From JAHDCJ01 sp039028895 (GTDB lineage Bacteria; Bacteroidota; Bacteroidia; Chitinophagales; Saprospiraceae), in NCBI GenBank assembly GCA_039028895.1, contig JBCCHF010000002.1, positions 62,001 through 126,000 on the forward strand: DNA of 64,000 nt. The letters run 5' to 3'. The notes under the pieces were generated by a model. It was not told where the DNA came from, did not search any database, and was given only the letters and a program-made list of their open reading frames with translations. Of the stretch, positions 17,426-26,714 are shown one piece after another (position 1 is the stretch's first letter; the number at the start of each line of letters is the position of its first letter). The position numbers were made by a program, and so were the translations under genes.

Positions 17426-20400
17426 TTATTGTTCTTTAATTTTCTCTTTTTCCTTCTTTATTCTTTCCAGTTCTTTTTTTGCTTCTTCCAATTCTTTATT
17501 AACAGCTTCTAACTGGAGGTAATCATCTGCAACAGCATCAGCTATTTCGTCTTTGGTCTTTTTGATCTCCTTGATTGCGTCTTGCCTAGCCTGGTCGAGA
17601 TCAGCAGCGATATTTTCCTTTTCAAGTTGGGCATTATCGCGTGTGCGTTTCAAATCCGCGGCAATATCTTCCTTAGCTTTATTGGCATCATCAAGTGCTT
17701 TGACTCTGGCCTCTTCGGCTTCTTTGTTGTACTGCTCTTTCTTTGCGATCGACTCTTCTCTCGCATTAGCAATCTCATCTGCGGTTTGCTGGCGAATCCT
17801 TGCAACTTGTTGAGCAGTAGTGCGCTTGGTTTCCGTAATCTTGTTTTTCGCTTCTACTTCTGCAGTTTTAACTTCTTCTGCCAAAACTTCTTTTTGCGTT
17901 TCAGCTTCTGATTTAGCTTTCGCTATTTCAACAGCACTGGTTTCTCTCGCTTTAGCAATTTCGTTGACTGAATTTTCTTTTGCTGTTGCAACATCATCGC
18001 TTGCTTTTTCACGGGCTTCAAGCACTTCGATTGCGATTTTCTCCTTTTCAGCCGTTGCTTTTTCACGGGCTTCCTTGACAGCATTTGCTTCAGCTTCTTT
18101 CACTTTGGAAATTTCGAGTGCAGCATTTTCTCTTGCATTGGCCACATCGTTGGCAGCAGTTTGCTTCGCAATGGCTGCTTTTTCTTTCGCAGCAGCCACT
18201 TCATTAGCCTGGTTTTCTTTTATTCTAGCAATTTCCTGTGCTGCATTATTCCTGGCTTCAGCTACTTCAAGTGCTGTTTCCTGTCTTGCCTTGGCAGCAT
18301 TTTCTTTGACTTCTGCTACCGCGAGTGCTTCTTCTTCCTTAATTTTTACTATTTCAGCGGCTGCCTTTTGTTTTGATTCGAAGACCTGGGAAGCTGTAGC
18401 TTCGGTCATCTCTTTTTCCTTGCTTTTCGCTTCCTGGATCTTATTTGCTACCTCTTCCTGAATATCTTTGATCCGGTTATTTGCAGTCTGCTGAGCAGTT
18501 GCAACTTCCTGTGCATAATTCTCTTTTGCAGAATCTGCCGTTTGGTTAGCTTCCTGCACTTCTGAGGCAGCCACCTCTTTAGCATTCTGGATCTCGGTAG
18601 CTGCCTTTTCCTTGGCATTTGCTACTTCCATTGCTGACTGGTTTCTAACTTCAGCTTCTTTTGCTTTGGCTTCCTGGATTGCTACAGCTGTAGCCTCTCT
18701 TACGCGCTGGATTTCAGCTTCGGCCTTTTCGCGGGCGGCTTTTACTTCCTCAGCAATCTTTTGTTTTTCTTTTTGCGCATTCTCCCTTGTTGCTGTTATT
18801 TCGCTAGCTGCTTCAGTCTTAATTTCCTGAACGCTTTTAACTGCCTTTTCTTTAGCCTGTGCCACTTCAGCTGCTGCGGCCTGTTTTGTGGCCAACACTT
18901 CAGCTGCTGCTTCCTGTTTCACAGCTGCTACTTCTGCAGCCGATTTCTGTTTTTCGTCTTCAGCCTGAGCTCTTGCAATTTTAATTTCTTCCGTAGCTTT
19001 AGAACGTGCCTCGGCCACATCAACAGCCAGTCTCTCCTTTTCTTTGGCGGCAGCTTCTTTTGCATCACCGATTTCCTGGGCATTCTTTTCTTTTATCAAA
19101 GACAATTCTTCCGCGGCTTTTCTCCTGGCTTCAGCCACTTCGAGCGCTACTTTTTCTTTTTCCAGAGCGGCATTCTCTTTGATCTCAGCGACCTTGGCAG
19201 CAGAAGTTTCCTGAGTCATCAACACTTCCTCAGCAGCTCTTTTACGGGCATTTACAACATCCTGGGCCGTCACTTCTTTTTCTTCTTTCGCCTTACTTCT
19301 CGCGTCAGAGACTATTTTCGCGGTTTCTTCACGGATGTTGGTGATTTCATTTGAAGAGCTCTCTCTTGCAGAGTTAACCTCATCAGCATAGGTCTGTTTG
19401 GCTTCTTCCAGGTTAACTCTGGCCTCATTTACTTCTTTAGCAGCGTTTTCTCTCGCCTTGGCTACTTCCTCAGCAGACTCCAGTTTGATCTCAGATACCT
19501 TCTTTGCTGCTTTTTGTTTAGCTTCCAAAACTTCAAGATTTGCCTTCTCTATTTCAGTTGCTGATTTTTCTCGGGCTGCCATAACGGCAGCAGCGGCTTC
19601 TTCCTGAGCCTTCTCTATTTCAGAATCAGCCTTTTTTCTTGCATCAACAACTTCAAGGGCATAATCTGATTTTGCTTTAGCTGCATTTTCCCTCGCAAGT
19701 GCAACTTCTGAGGCTAGTTGTTCTTTAGTTCTTGTACCTCTCTGTTTTTCCTTTTCAATTTCTTCCCTGATCTTTTTCTTTTCGCTGGCTAGCTGTTCAC
19801 GAAGACCTAATAATTCCTGGTCTTTTCCCGGATTAGCTGACGGAGTTCCTTTCGCAGTTGTAGATGAAGGAGCACTTGTAGATGTAGCAGACCTTGGACT
19901 AAATGTGTTATCCGTAAGCACCGGGCCAGAAACTGACGTCCCTTCCACTCTTTCATAAAAACACCTAGACGCAGCCCTAAATTCAGCTTGCCTGTTACCT
20001 GGCATGGTAAATTTTCGCATTTCATTACTCGAATTACTTCGGATATAAAAAATAGTCACATTGGATGTCGCTAACCATTTAATCGCCTCGAGATCAAGTT
20101 GAAGCGTGTTTTTGTAGACTGGTCGTCCAGCTTCAGAAATGAAATCTCCCATGCCTACAAATTTGTAAACTTTGCGGGTTGAGTTATCATCAGCAAAAAT
20201 GACCTCATCGCCTTCTTCCAAGGAGACTCCTCCTTTGGAAGTAAAGGTTGCAGTAACGCCTTTCTCGTTATTATGTAATTCAATACCATAACTATAATTT
20301 CCCCTCACAATCAGGTATTGCCATTTCGTGTTCAATAAAACCATATTATCTACTGACCTATTTGAGGCAAAATAGTTACCGCAGTCCTGCTGCGAAAAAC

Positions 20401-20461
20401 CGGGGCTGGCAAAAAGGAAAAAAAGTGATATGAGTAAAAAAACTGGGGAGAAGTTCTTCAT
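17426..20461 (-). CDS. Giant exported helical protein with a 40-residue superrepeat
   Basis: 1011 aa from the ATG at 20461, which gives a clean signal peptide (1-24, ending PGFSQ). A mixed alpha/beta N-terminal domain (about 25-173) is followed by a Ser/Thr/Pro linker (about 174-214). About 800 residues of uninterrupted Ala/Glu/Lys-rich helix then run to the end with no proline. The helix follows an 11+11+18 residue rule, giving units of 40 residues (for example EIARIKENQAN, EVAAAKEKAAI, AKQTAANDVANARENAAL), with some 29-, 51- and 62-residue variants. This fits a hendecad coiled coil or a long single helix in the periplasm. I recognise no family. It is transcribed alone and converges with the PiT gene. 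Function unknown; a spacer, scaffold or envelope tether is possible. Confidence 0.7.
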   Translation of the reverse strand: MKNFSPVFLLISLFFLFASPGFSQQDCGNYFASNRSVDNMVLLNTKWQYLIVRGNYSYGIELHNNEKGVTATFTSKGGVSLEEGDEVIFADDNSTRKVYKFVGMGDFISEAGRPVYKNTLQLDLEAIKWLATSNVTIFYIRSNSSNEMRKFTMPGNRQAEFRAASRCFYERVEGTSVSGPVLTDNTFSPRSATSTSAPSSTTAKGTPSANPGKDQELLGLREQLASEKKKIREEIEKEKQRGTRTKEQLASEVALARENAAKAKSDYALEVVDARKKADSEIEKAQEEAAAAVMAAREKSATEIEKANLEVLEAKQKAAKKVSEIKLESAEEVAKARENAAKEVNEARVNLEEAKQTYADEVNSARESSSNEITNIREETAKIVSDARSKAKEEKEVTAQDVVNARKRAAEEVLMTQETSAAKVAEIKENAALEKEKVALEVAEARRKAAEELSLIKEKNAQEIGDAKEAAAKEKERLAVDVAEARSKATEEIKIARAQAEDEKQKSAAEVAAVKQEAAAEVLATKQAAAAEVAQAKEKAVKSVQEIKTEAASEITATRENAQKEKQKIAEEVKAAREKAEAEIQRVREATAVAIQEAKAKEAEVRNQSAMEVANAKEKAATEIQNAKEVAASEVQEANQTADSAKENYAQEVATAQQTANNRIKDIQEEVANKIQEAKSKEKEMTEATASQVFESKQKAAAEIVKIKEEEALAVAEVKENAAKARQETALEVAEARNNAAQEIARIKENQANEVAAAKEKAAIAKQTAANDVANARENAALEISKVKEAEANAVKEAREKATAEKEKIAIEVLEAREKASDDVATAKENSVNEIAKARETSAVEIAKAKSEAETQKEVLAEEVKTAEVEAKNKITETKRTTAQQVARIRQQTADEIANAREESIAKKEQYNKEAEEARVKALDDANKAKEDIAADLKRTRDNAQLEKENIAADLDQARQDAIKEIKKTKDEIADAVADDYLQLEAVNKELEEAKKELERIKKEKEKIKEQ

Positions 20462-20626
20462 GCTTAGGTTATTTTGGATACTTATTGACAAGTTACTCAA
20501 TTTATGTTGACATTCAAAGTGGTTTGAAGGCACTCAATAGCCTGCATTTTGGCTCTATTTGTTAAACGATTTAAAGGCTTTATCGGATGCCTCACCGGGC
20601 CAAAAATTTATACGCAAAAAAGTAGA

Positions 20627-21550
20627 TTAAGTTCTCTTTTCAGCTAATAAATATAAAACAGCCATTCTTATGGCGACCCCGTTTTCAACCTGCTGGAGAA
20701 TTATGGATTGGCGAGAATCCGCGACATCAGAAGTAATCTCGACCCCACGGTTTATTGGCCCCGGGTGCATGATCACCACATCTTTTGACAAACTGTCAAG
20801 AAGATCTTTATTAATGCCGAAGTATTGGGAATATTCTCTCAAGGAAGGAAAATACTTTATATCCTGTCGTTCCAATTGAATCCTGAGGATATTAGCAACA
20901 TCACACCACTCTAGGGTTCTTTTTACGTTGTAATCCACGCCAACTCCCAGCTCCGAAATATACTTGGGAATTAGAGTTGGAGGACCGCAAACTTTAACAT
21001 TTGCACCCAACTTTTTCAGACAAAAAATATTGCTAAGTGCAACTCGCGAATGGAGAATATCACCGAAGATAGCGATGTTACGTCCTTTTAGATCTCCCAA
21101 TTGCTCTCGCATAGAATAAGCGTCTAACAATGCCTGGGTGGGGTGTTCATGTGTACCATCACCAGCATTGATTATACTAGCGTCTATATGGTTGGAGAGA
21201 TAGACATGAGCACCGGGAGCAGGATGTCTCATAACCACCATATCAACTTTCATAGACAGGATATTATTAACCGTATCCAGCAAAGTCTCCCCCTTTTTTA
21301 CGGATGAAGAAGACGCTGAAAAATTAACAACATCCGCTGAGAGTCTTTTTTCTGCAAGTTCGAATGAGATCCGGGTACGTGTAGAATTTTCGAAAAACAA
21401 ATTGGCTACCGTGACATCCCGTAAGGAGGGTACTTTTTTAATTGGTCTGTTAATAACTTCTTTAAACTTGTCGGCGGTCTCAAAAATCTGGTGGATATCG
21501 TCGGAACTGATATATTTGATGCCCAGGAGATGTTTCGTGCTTAAAGCCAT
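20627..21550 (-). CDS. pyrB: Aspartate carbamoyltransferase catalytic chain
   Basis: 307 aa from the ATG at 21550 (MALSTKHLLG); a longer start would overlap pyrR by about 60 bases. The carbamoyl-phosphate loop FENSTRTRISFE, the HPTQALLDAY block and the C-terminal MHPGPINRGVEI are intact. The enzyme condenses carbamoyl phosphate with aspartate, the committed step of pyrimidine synthesis. No pyrI regulatory gene lies beside it, so it is probably the unregulated trimer type. It sits 17 bases after pyrR on the same strand, indicating a pyrR-pyrB operon. Confidence 0.95.
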   Translation of the reverse strand: MALSTKHLLGIKYISSDDIHQIFETADKFKEVINRPIKKVPSLRDVTVANLFFENSTRTRISFELAEKRLSADVVNFSASSSSVKKGETLLDTVNNILSMKVDMVVMRHPAPGAHVYLSNHIDASIINAGDGTHEHPTQALLDAYSMREQLGDLKGRNIAIFGDILHSRVALSNIFCLKKLGANVKVCGPPTLIPKYISELGVGVDYNVKRTLEWCDVANILRIQLERQDIKYFPSLREYSQYFGINKDLLDSLSKDVVIMHPGPINRGVEITSDVADSRQSIILQQVENGVAIRMAVLYLLAEKRT

Positions 21551-21567
21551 TAAGTTTAGTCCTTTGA

Positions 21568-22122
21568 TTAATTTATTTTTTTCGGAAAAAGTAGAATTTT
21601 GTCGTTTTGGTTTTGTGAATCTGCCCAATCTACTTTAACATAAGCCTCATCAACTGCATCAACAGTGATGCCCACATAGTCAGCCATGATTGGTAAATGC
21701 CTGTTAAAACGCCTGTCGACCAATACCAATAGTTCTACCTGGCTTGGCCTTCCAAAATGTTGAAGCGCATCTAGAGCAGCTCTGATCGTCCTCCCTGTGT
21801 ACAGGACATCATCAATAAGAACAACTTTTTTGTCTTCTACAAGGAAGTCCATTTCAGTCATTGACGCTGCTAATGGCGTTTCTCTACGACCAAAGTCATC
21901 CCTGTGAAAAGTAACATCAAGTTTACCGTACTGGAGACTTGAATTTTTTGTGATCAGCTTAAGGTTATCGCAAAACCTGTTGGCAAATGCTACACCTCTT
22001 TCCTGAACACCTACCAGACAAGTATCCTGGAAATCGTCATGGTTTTCAATGAGCTGATGACAAAGCCTGTCAATGGTCAGTTCAAACCTTCTACCCTCCA
22101 ATATGATCCGGTCTGTTTGCAT
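21568..22122 (-). CDS. pyrR: PyrR bifunctional regulator / uracil phosphoribosyltransferase
   Basis: 184 aa, normal for PyrR. The PRPP-binding loop VVLIDDVLYTGRTIRAALDAL is typical. PyrR proteins make UMP from uracil and PRPP, and in Firmicutes they bind pyr mRNA to cause attenuation. Here it heads an operon with pyrB. I found no clear PyrR-binding loop or terminator in the short leader, so RNA regulation is not shown. A perfect -7 box (TATCTTTG, 22151-22158) lies about 30 bases before the ATG. Confidence 0.9.
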   Translation of the reverse strand: MQTDRIILEGRRFELTIDRLCHQLIENHDDFQDTCLVGVQERGVAFANRFCDNLKLITKNSSLQYGKLDVTFHRDDFGRRETPLAASMTEMDFLVEDKKVVLIDDVLYTGRTIRAALDALQHFGRPSQVELLVLVDRRFNRHLPIMADYVGITVDAVDEAYVKVDWADSQNQNDKILLFPKKIN

Positions 22123-22150
22123 TTTGATTTCTTCTTGGCTGAGTTACTGC

Positions 22151-22158
22151 CAAAGATA
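22151..22158 (-). promoter_or_regulatory. -7 promoter element of pyrR-pyrB
   Basis: TATCTTTG on the minus strand matches TAnnTTTG fully. It lies between the argS stop and the pyrR start, so pyrR need not depend on argS transcription. Confidence 0.5.
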
Positions 22159-22214
22159 GGGTTTAGCGGGTTATTGTTTTACTGATTGTTCAAGTTTTCA
22201 TTTTTGCTATAGGA

Positions 22215-23984
22215 TTACATTCTTTCCGGCATCTCAATGCCCAATAAGTCCATAGCTGAACCCAATACATTCCCAACGGCCTGACTCAAAGCAAGCCTGA
22301 AAGATTTTGCAGCATCAGAAGGCGCTTTCAGAATAGAATGCTCATGATAAAATCTATGATAGGTTTTGGCTAGATCATAAGCATAATGAGCGATTTCTGA
22401 AGGATCATACTCGCTGGCAGCTGATTGTACGACTGCCGGGAATTGATGTAACAGCAAGAGTGTTTCTTTTTCGTGGGATTCCAACTTTTCATACTCCATC
22501 ATTTTTGAAGCAGAAAACTCTGAGGCCAAATTCCTGAAAACGCCAGCTACTCTCACATAAGCATTTTGGATGTAAGGTCCGGTTTGACCTTGCAACTCCA
22601 GTGATTCTTTAGGATCGTAAAGCATGGATTTCTTTGGATGAACTTTAAGCATATGGTACTTCAATGCAGAAAGTCCAATATCCTTCCAAATTACTTCCTT
22701 TTCGCTTTCTTCAAGTCCTAATAATTCTCCTCTTTCAAGGGATTGACTTTTTGCCTCATAAACAACTTCATGGATCAGGTCGTCGGCATCAACAACAGTG
22801 CCCTCTCTTGATTTCATCTTGCCTGTAGGCAAATTCACCATACCATAAGACAGATGGTAAAGACCTTCGGCATAAGGTTCTCCCAATCTTTTCAGGATTT
22901 CGAAAAGTACTTTGAAGTGGTAATCCTGCTCGTCACCAACCACGTAAACCATTTTCTCAGCACCGAAGTCCTGGAACCTAAGTCTTGCCGTTCCAAGATC
23001 CTGAGTCATGTAGACCGAAGTCCCGTCACTTCTTCTGACAATCTTCTCGTCCAGTCTAACATCAGACAGATCGATCCAAACCGAGCTATCCGCTTTTTCA
23101 TAGAAAAGGCCTTTTCCCAAGCCATCAGCAATAATGTCTTTGCCCAGCAAATAGGTATCAGATTCGTAGTAGTACTTATCGAAATGGACACCAAGATTTT
23201 TATACGTTGCCTCAAAACCATCATACACCCAACCATTCATTTTTTTCCAGAGTTGAATAACGTCTTCATCACCATTTTCCCATTTCCTAAGCATTGCCCG
23301 GGCTTCTTTCAGGATTGCTGGCTCATCATCTTCAATGCCCTGCTCAGCAAGAGCAGCCTTCTGAGCAGTTTCTTCCTTACTATACAAAACGTAATATTTT
23401 CCAATAAGGTGATCACCTTTCAGACCTGAACTTTCGGGGGTCTCCCCATTTCCAAATTTGAGCCATGCGACCATACTTTTACAAATATGAACGCCTCTGT
23501 CATTTACGATTTGTACTTTGATGACTTCATAACCAGCCATTTCCATAATCCTGGAAGTGGACCAACCTAAAAGAATATTTCTGATATGCCCAAGGTGTAA
23601 AGGCTTATTAGTATTAGGTGAAGAAAACTCAACCATCACCTTTCTGCCATTAGGAGCAATTTTTCCATAATTTTCTGTGTTGTAAACCTTTTCCAGGAAT
23701 CCTTTCCAAAAGCTATCGGCGATTACCAGGTTTAGAAAACCCTTAATGACGTTATAGGATTCGACGATATCAAGATTTGCAACCAGGAAGTCGCCTATTT
23801 CTTTGGCCACCTGTTCTGGGCCCTTCCGCGCCAATTTGGTGTAAGGAAACACCACAACCGTAAAATCACCTTCAAACTCCTTTCGGGTAAGGTTCCAGAC
23901 TATCTTTGAAGAGTCAATTTCCTGTCCGTAAAGTGTATTAACTGAAGAAGTTACACCATCTTTAATCAGCTCGATTGCATTCAT
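22215..23984 (-). CDS. argS: Arginyl-tRNA synthetase
   Basis: 589 aa, a full-length class I synthetase. An N-terminal Add1 domain (1-110) is followed by the HIGH-type motif HLGHIRNILLG (about residue 132). The catalytic core continues to the KMSKS equivalent GKMKSREGTVVD, and the C-terminal anticodon-binding helices (ALKYHMLKVHPKKSMLYD and DLAKTYHRFYHEHSIL) close the chain. It charges tRNA-Arg with arginine in the cytosol. It is divergent from an arginine decarboxylase gene, a possible link in arginine metabolism. No defects seen. Confidence 0.97.
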   Translation of the reverse strand: MNAIELIKDGVTSSVNTLYGQEIDSSKIVWNLTRKEFEGDFTVVVFPYTKLARKGPEQVAKEIGDFLVANLDIVESYNVIKGFLNLVIADSFWKGFLEKVYNTENYGKIAPNGRKVMVEFSSPNTNKPLHLGHIRNILLGWSTSRIMEMAGYEVIKVQIVNDRGVHICKSMVAWLKFGNGETPESSGLKGDHLIGKYYVLYSKEETAQKAALAEQGIEDDEPAILKEARAMLRKWENGDEDVIQLWKKMNGWVYDGFEATYKNLGVHFDKYYYESDTYLLGKDIIADGLGKGLFYEKADSSVWIDLSDVRLDEKIVRRSDGTSVYMTQDLGTARLRFQDFGAEKMVYVVGDEQDYHFKVLFEILKRLGEPYAEGLYHLSYGMVNLPTGKMKSREGTVVDADDLIHEVVYEAKSQSLERGELLGLEESEKEVIWKDIGLSALKYHMLKVHPKKSMLYDPKESLELQGQTGPYIQNAYVRVAGVFRNLASEFSASKMMEYEKLESHEKETLLLLHQFPAVVQSAASEYDPSEIAHYAYDLAKTYHRFYHEHSILKAPSDAAKSFRLALSQAVGNVLGSAMDLLGIEMPERM

Positions 23985-24089
23985 CGGTTCAATTTTGAAA
24001 TCAGTTGATTAATAAAGCCAAAAATGATCCTGAAAGTTCCATTTTTCCGGGAATGCCCAAAGTTATTATTTTGCATGGATTTTTTTACC

Positions 24090-24107
24090 CGACAAGCGAT
24101 CTTGTCG
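24090..24107 (+). promoter_or_regulatory. Short hairpin in arginine decarboxylase leader
   Basis: CGACAAG and CTTGTCG pair around a CGAT loop, 27 bases before the ATG. It could be a 5' untranslated stem or a small operator; nothing else supports a function. Confidence 0.3.
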
Positions 24108-24134
24108 AAACTTTTAAAGCAGTAGTTTGCACCA

Positions 24135-25514
24135 ATGATCAAAAAGTCATACGAGGAATGGATAAGTGAGACATTCAGGCAACTGCCTCATGGTATAGAG
24201 GTAATTGACAATCATCTACATTTTCATAAAATAGATCTTAATAACCTTGTCAGAAAATATGGCAGCCCCTTAAAGTTAACCTACTTGCCCCGTATTGACT
24301 CCCAGATTAGCCTGGCAAGAACTAACTTTCAAAAAGCATTCACAAATCTGGGTTTTAAAGGGGCTTATAAATATGCCTATTGCTTAAAGTCAAATCCCTT
24401 GAGCTTTGTAGTTCAAAAGGTACTTGAGAATAAGGCGGACCTGGAAATCTCTTCAGTTGCAGATGCTCAAATAGTGCTTGAGTTGTTTAGATTAGGAAAA
24501 TTAGGAAAAACCACACTGATTATTTGCAATGGTTACAAAACAACCGAATACCTGGAGGTAATTAAAGCACTAATAAGTGAAGGGCATGAAAATGTAATGC
24601 CGATCATAGATACAGAATCTGAAATTGATGCCTATAACGGCTGGGATCTAGATATTAACGTAGGCATCAGGATGCATTTGGAAGAAAACGAAAATCAGAC
24701 TTCACGTTTTGGATTAACCCCAACAGCAATAAAAAGAGTTAGTCAACTGATCAACCCGTCGACATCGAAGATAAAGCTCAAAATGATTCATTTTTTCGTG
24801 TTTTCCGGGATTGAAGACACGACTGAATTTTGGAAAAAATATGACGCATTAATTCGGCAGTATATCGAGCTAAAAAAGCAGCATGAAAGTCTCAGCATGA
24901 TAAATATTGGTGGAGGGTTTCCTGTTGAAAGCAGCCTGGATTTCGATTTGCAATACGAAAAGATCAGCTTGAGATTGGTAGAACAGATTTTATTTCATGT
25001 AAATGAAGCCGATATTGAGCATCCTGACATAGTTACGGAATTTGGTACTTACACTGTCGCAGGCAGTTATGCCTATATATTTTCCATACTTGAACATAAG
25101 CCACAAAATGGCCTGGATAACTGGTATTTATTCAATGGTTCAATAATGAATACCATGCCGGATCTTTGGGCAATGGACCTTCAGGTACCGGTACTCCCGC
25201 TTAATCGATGGGATCAGCCTTTTCTAAAAGTAAAACTTGCTGGCTTAACTTGTGATAGCGTAGATTTTTACGATGCCAAAAACACTTTACATCTCCCTAC
25301 AAACGATCCTTCGGACCCTTTGCATGTGATTTTTCTGAATACCGGTGCCTATCAGGAAATGGTTGGCGGATACCGAGGCATCAATCATTGTCTAATTCCT
25401 TCGCCCAGGCACCTGCTAATTGAAAGCCAAGTTGATTCAGTTAATGGCATAATAATTTCTGAATATTTACCCGAACAAACACATAAGGAAATCCTTGATA
25501 AGTTAGGTTATTGA
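24135..25514 (+). CDS. speA: Biosynthetic arginine decarboxylase, short Bacteroidota type
   Basis: 459 aa, fold-type III PLP enzyme of the alanine-racemase/ODC class. YAYCLKSNPLSFV (about 75-87) holds the PLP lysine, INIGGGFPVESS is the cofactor-phosphate glycine loop, and the C-terminal beta domain follows (VTEFGTYTVAGSYAY). Length is shorter than E. coli SpeA (about 650 aa) but matches the single-chain arginine decarboxylases of Bacteroidota that feed agmatine to polyamine synthesis. Diaminopimelate decarboxylase-like activity is an alternative. No agmatinase gene is adjacent. Its stop overlaps the end of the converging mqnB gene by 12 bases. Confidence 0.8.
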   Translation: MIKKSYEEWISETFRQLPHGIEVIDNHLHFHKIDLNNLVRKYGSPLKLTYLPRIDSQISLARTNFQKAFTNLGFKGAYKYAYCLKSNPLSFVVQKVLENKADLEISSVADAQIVLELFRLGKLGKTTLIICNGYKTTEYLEVIKALISEGHENVMPIIDTESEIDAYNGWDLDINVGIRMHLEENENQTSRFGLTPTAIKRVSQLINPSTSKIKLKMIHFFVFSGIEDTTEFWKKYDALIRQYIELKKQHESLSMINIGGGFPVESSLDFDLQYEKISLRLVEQILFHVNEADIEHPDIVTEFGTYTVAGSYAYIFSILEHKPQNGLDNWYLFNGSIMNTMPDLWAMDLQVPVLPLNRWDQPFLKVKLAGLTCDSVDFYDAKNTLHLPTNDPSDPLHVIFLNTGAYQEMVGGYRGINHCLIPSPRHLLIESQVDSVNGIIISEYLPEQTHKEILDKLGY

Positions 25515-26180
25515 CTGGATCAATTGAATCGCCACCTGATTCAGGTTATCGATGGCCAGGTCCAGTACCCAATTTTCTTTATTCCTTGGTTCCACGAAGT
25601 TTGAGATTCCCCTGATCTCCAGGAATGGTATTTTCTCATTGAGGCAAACAAAAAATATAGCTGCTCCTTCCATACTTTCGATCTGAACACCAGGATATTT
25701 TCGCTTAAGCGCATCTATGGAATCTTGGCTGCCATGTACTTTGTTAACAGTTACTCCTGCTACTTTTTTCAGAATCCCATATTCACTCGAATCAGAATTA
25801 ATCATTTGGCCTGACTGATTGTCCAATGGGTTTCCGGAAGGTAGCTTTAAATCCTGGAGATCAAGGAAACTACCATCAATATCTTCTGCCCCAAGATCTC
25901 CTATTCTTTCTGAAACCACTTCTACGACATCTCCTAATTGAATAGCAGGATCCAATGATCCAGCTACGCCGAGATTCAGGACAAGGTCAATTTTTTCTTT
26001 GTGAAGAATGCTTGTGAGCTGATAGGTAGTTGCGATAATCCCTACCCCCGTGACAAGCAACTGAACTTCGATGGTATTTATTACGAAAAGATCGGAACGA
26101 ATTTTACGACCATTCTCGTTAAGAAAGCTAACCAGTGGGAGAAATTCAAAAGATGTTGCTGCAACACAAAGTATCCGCAT
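25503..26180 (-). CDS. mqnB: Futalosine hydrolase
   Basis: 225 aa from the ATG at 26180 (MRILCVAATSFEF), chosen because nucleoside phosphorylase folds begin at this strand. LNLGVAGSLDPAIQLGDVV and VESMEGAAIFFVC (with Glu binding ribose) are the MTA/SAH-nucleosidase family motifs. The rest fits MqnB, which splits futalosine to dehypoxanthine futalosine in menaquinone synthesis. The presence of mqnD at 33140 supports the futalosine route. A methylthioadenosine nucleosidase is the main alternative. It is divergent from queD. Confidence 0.85.
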   Translation of the reverse strand: MRILCVAATSFEFLPLVSFLNENGRKIRSDLFVINTIEVQLLVTGVGIIATTYQLTSILHKEKIDLVLNLGVAGSLDPAIQLGDVVEVVSERIGDLGAEDIDGSFLDLQDLKLPSGNPLDNQSGQMINSDSSEYGILKKVAGVTVNKVHGSQDSIDALKRKYPGVQIESMEGAAIFFVCLNEKIPFLEIRGISNFVEPRNKENWVLDLAIDNLNQVAIQLIQSIT

Positions 26181-26208
26181 TTCTATTTTTTTGGGAAAAT
26201 AAAGAATC

Positions 26209-26239
26209 TTGAACAAAATCCTAATTCTTTGTACTTTTG
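26209..26239 (+). promoter_or_regulatory. Promoter of the queD-folE-fabD operon
   Basis: TTG at 26209-26211, a 20-base spacer and TACTTTTG at 26232-26239 match the Bacteroidota -33/-7 promoter arrangement completely, 37 bases before the queD ATG. Confidence 0.75.
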
Positions 26240-26275
26240 CGGCGCATTTGACATCAAGGTAATTAACAAAAATTT

Positions 26276-26692
26276 ATGACCGTTTATCTGACAAGGCGGG
26301 TTCGATTCAATGCTGCTCACAAGCTATGGGTAGAATCGTGGAGCGAGGAAAAGAATTTTGAAGTGTTTGGGAAGTGTGCCAACAAGAATTTCCACGGCCA
26401 CAATTACGAACTTTTCGTTACCGTGAAAGGCACTCCCGATCCGCTGACAGGGTTTATAATGAATGCCAAAGAGTTGGCAGATATTATCAAAAGCGAAATC
26501 ACAGAGGTGCTAGATCACACCAACCTAAACCTTGATGACAATTTTGTCCCAAAAGGAATTTTGTGTACTACGGAAAATCTGGCTTACTATATCTGGAAAG
26601 AACTTGAACCACATATCACGCAATGCCGTTTACACTGTGTTAAGTTAGTGGAGACTGAAAATATTTATGCAGAATATTACGGAGAGGAATAA
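26276..26692 (+). CDS. queD: 6-carboxytetrahydropterin synthase / 6-pyruvoyl-tetrahydropterin synthase
   Basis: 138 aa. The zinc site is complete: FNAAHKLW gives the first His and FHGHNYEL the HxH pair. The catalytic Cys is in GKCANKNFHGH. QueD converts dihydroneopterin triphosphate to 6-carboxytetrahydropterin on the way to preQ0; the homologous PTPS makes pyruvoyl-tetrahydropterin. folE, which makes the shared substrate, is next in the operon 22 bases on. A queuosine-precursor transporter elsewhere in the window supports the QueD reading, but no other queuosine gene is adjacent. Confidence 0.88.
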   Translation: MTVYLTRRVRFNAAHKLWVESWSEEKNFEVFGKCANKNFHGHNYELFVTVKGTPDPLTGFIMNAKELADIIKSEITEVLDHTNLNLDDNFVPKGILCTTENLAYYIWKELEPHITQCRLHCVKLVETENIYAEYYGEE

Positions 26693-26714
26693 TTAATACA
26701 AAAAGGCACAGCTA

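Noticed and set aside
17553..19607. Several long plus-strand open frames opposite the coiled-coil gene
   Set aside because: They are Ala/Ser/Phe-rich mirror images of the Glu/Ala/Lys repeats and arise from codon bias on the opposite strand.
22854..23429. 191-codon frame opposite argS
   Set aside because: Antisense to a well conserved synthetase and no recognisable domain.
26290..26320. tRNA T-loop-like GGTTCGATTC
   Set aside because: It lies inside queD, and no acceptor or anticodon stem can be drawn around it.
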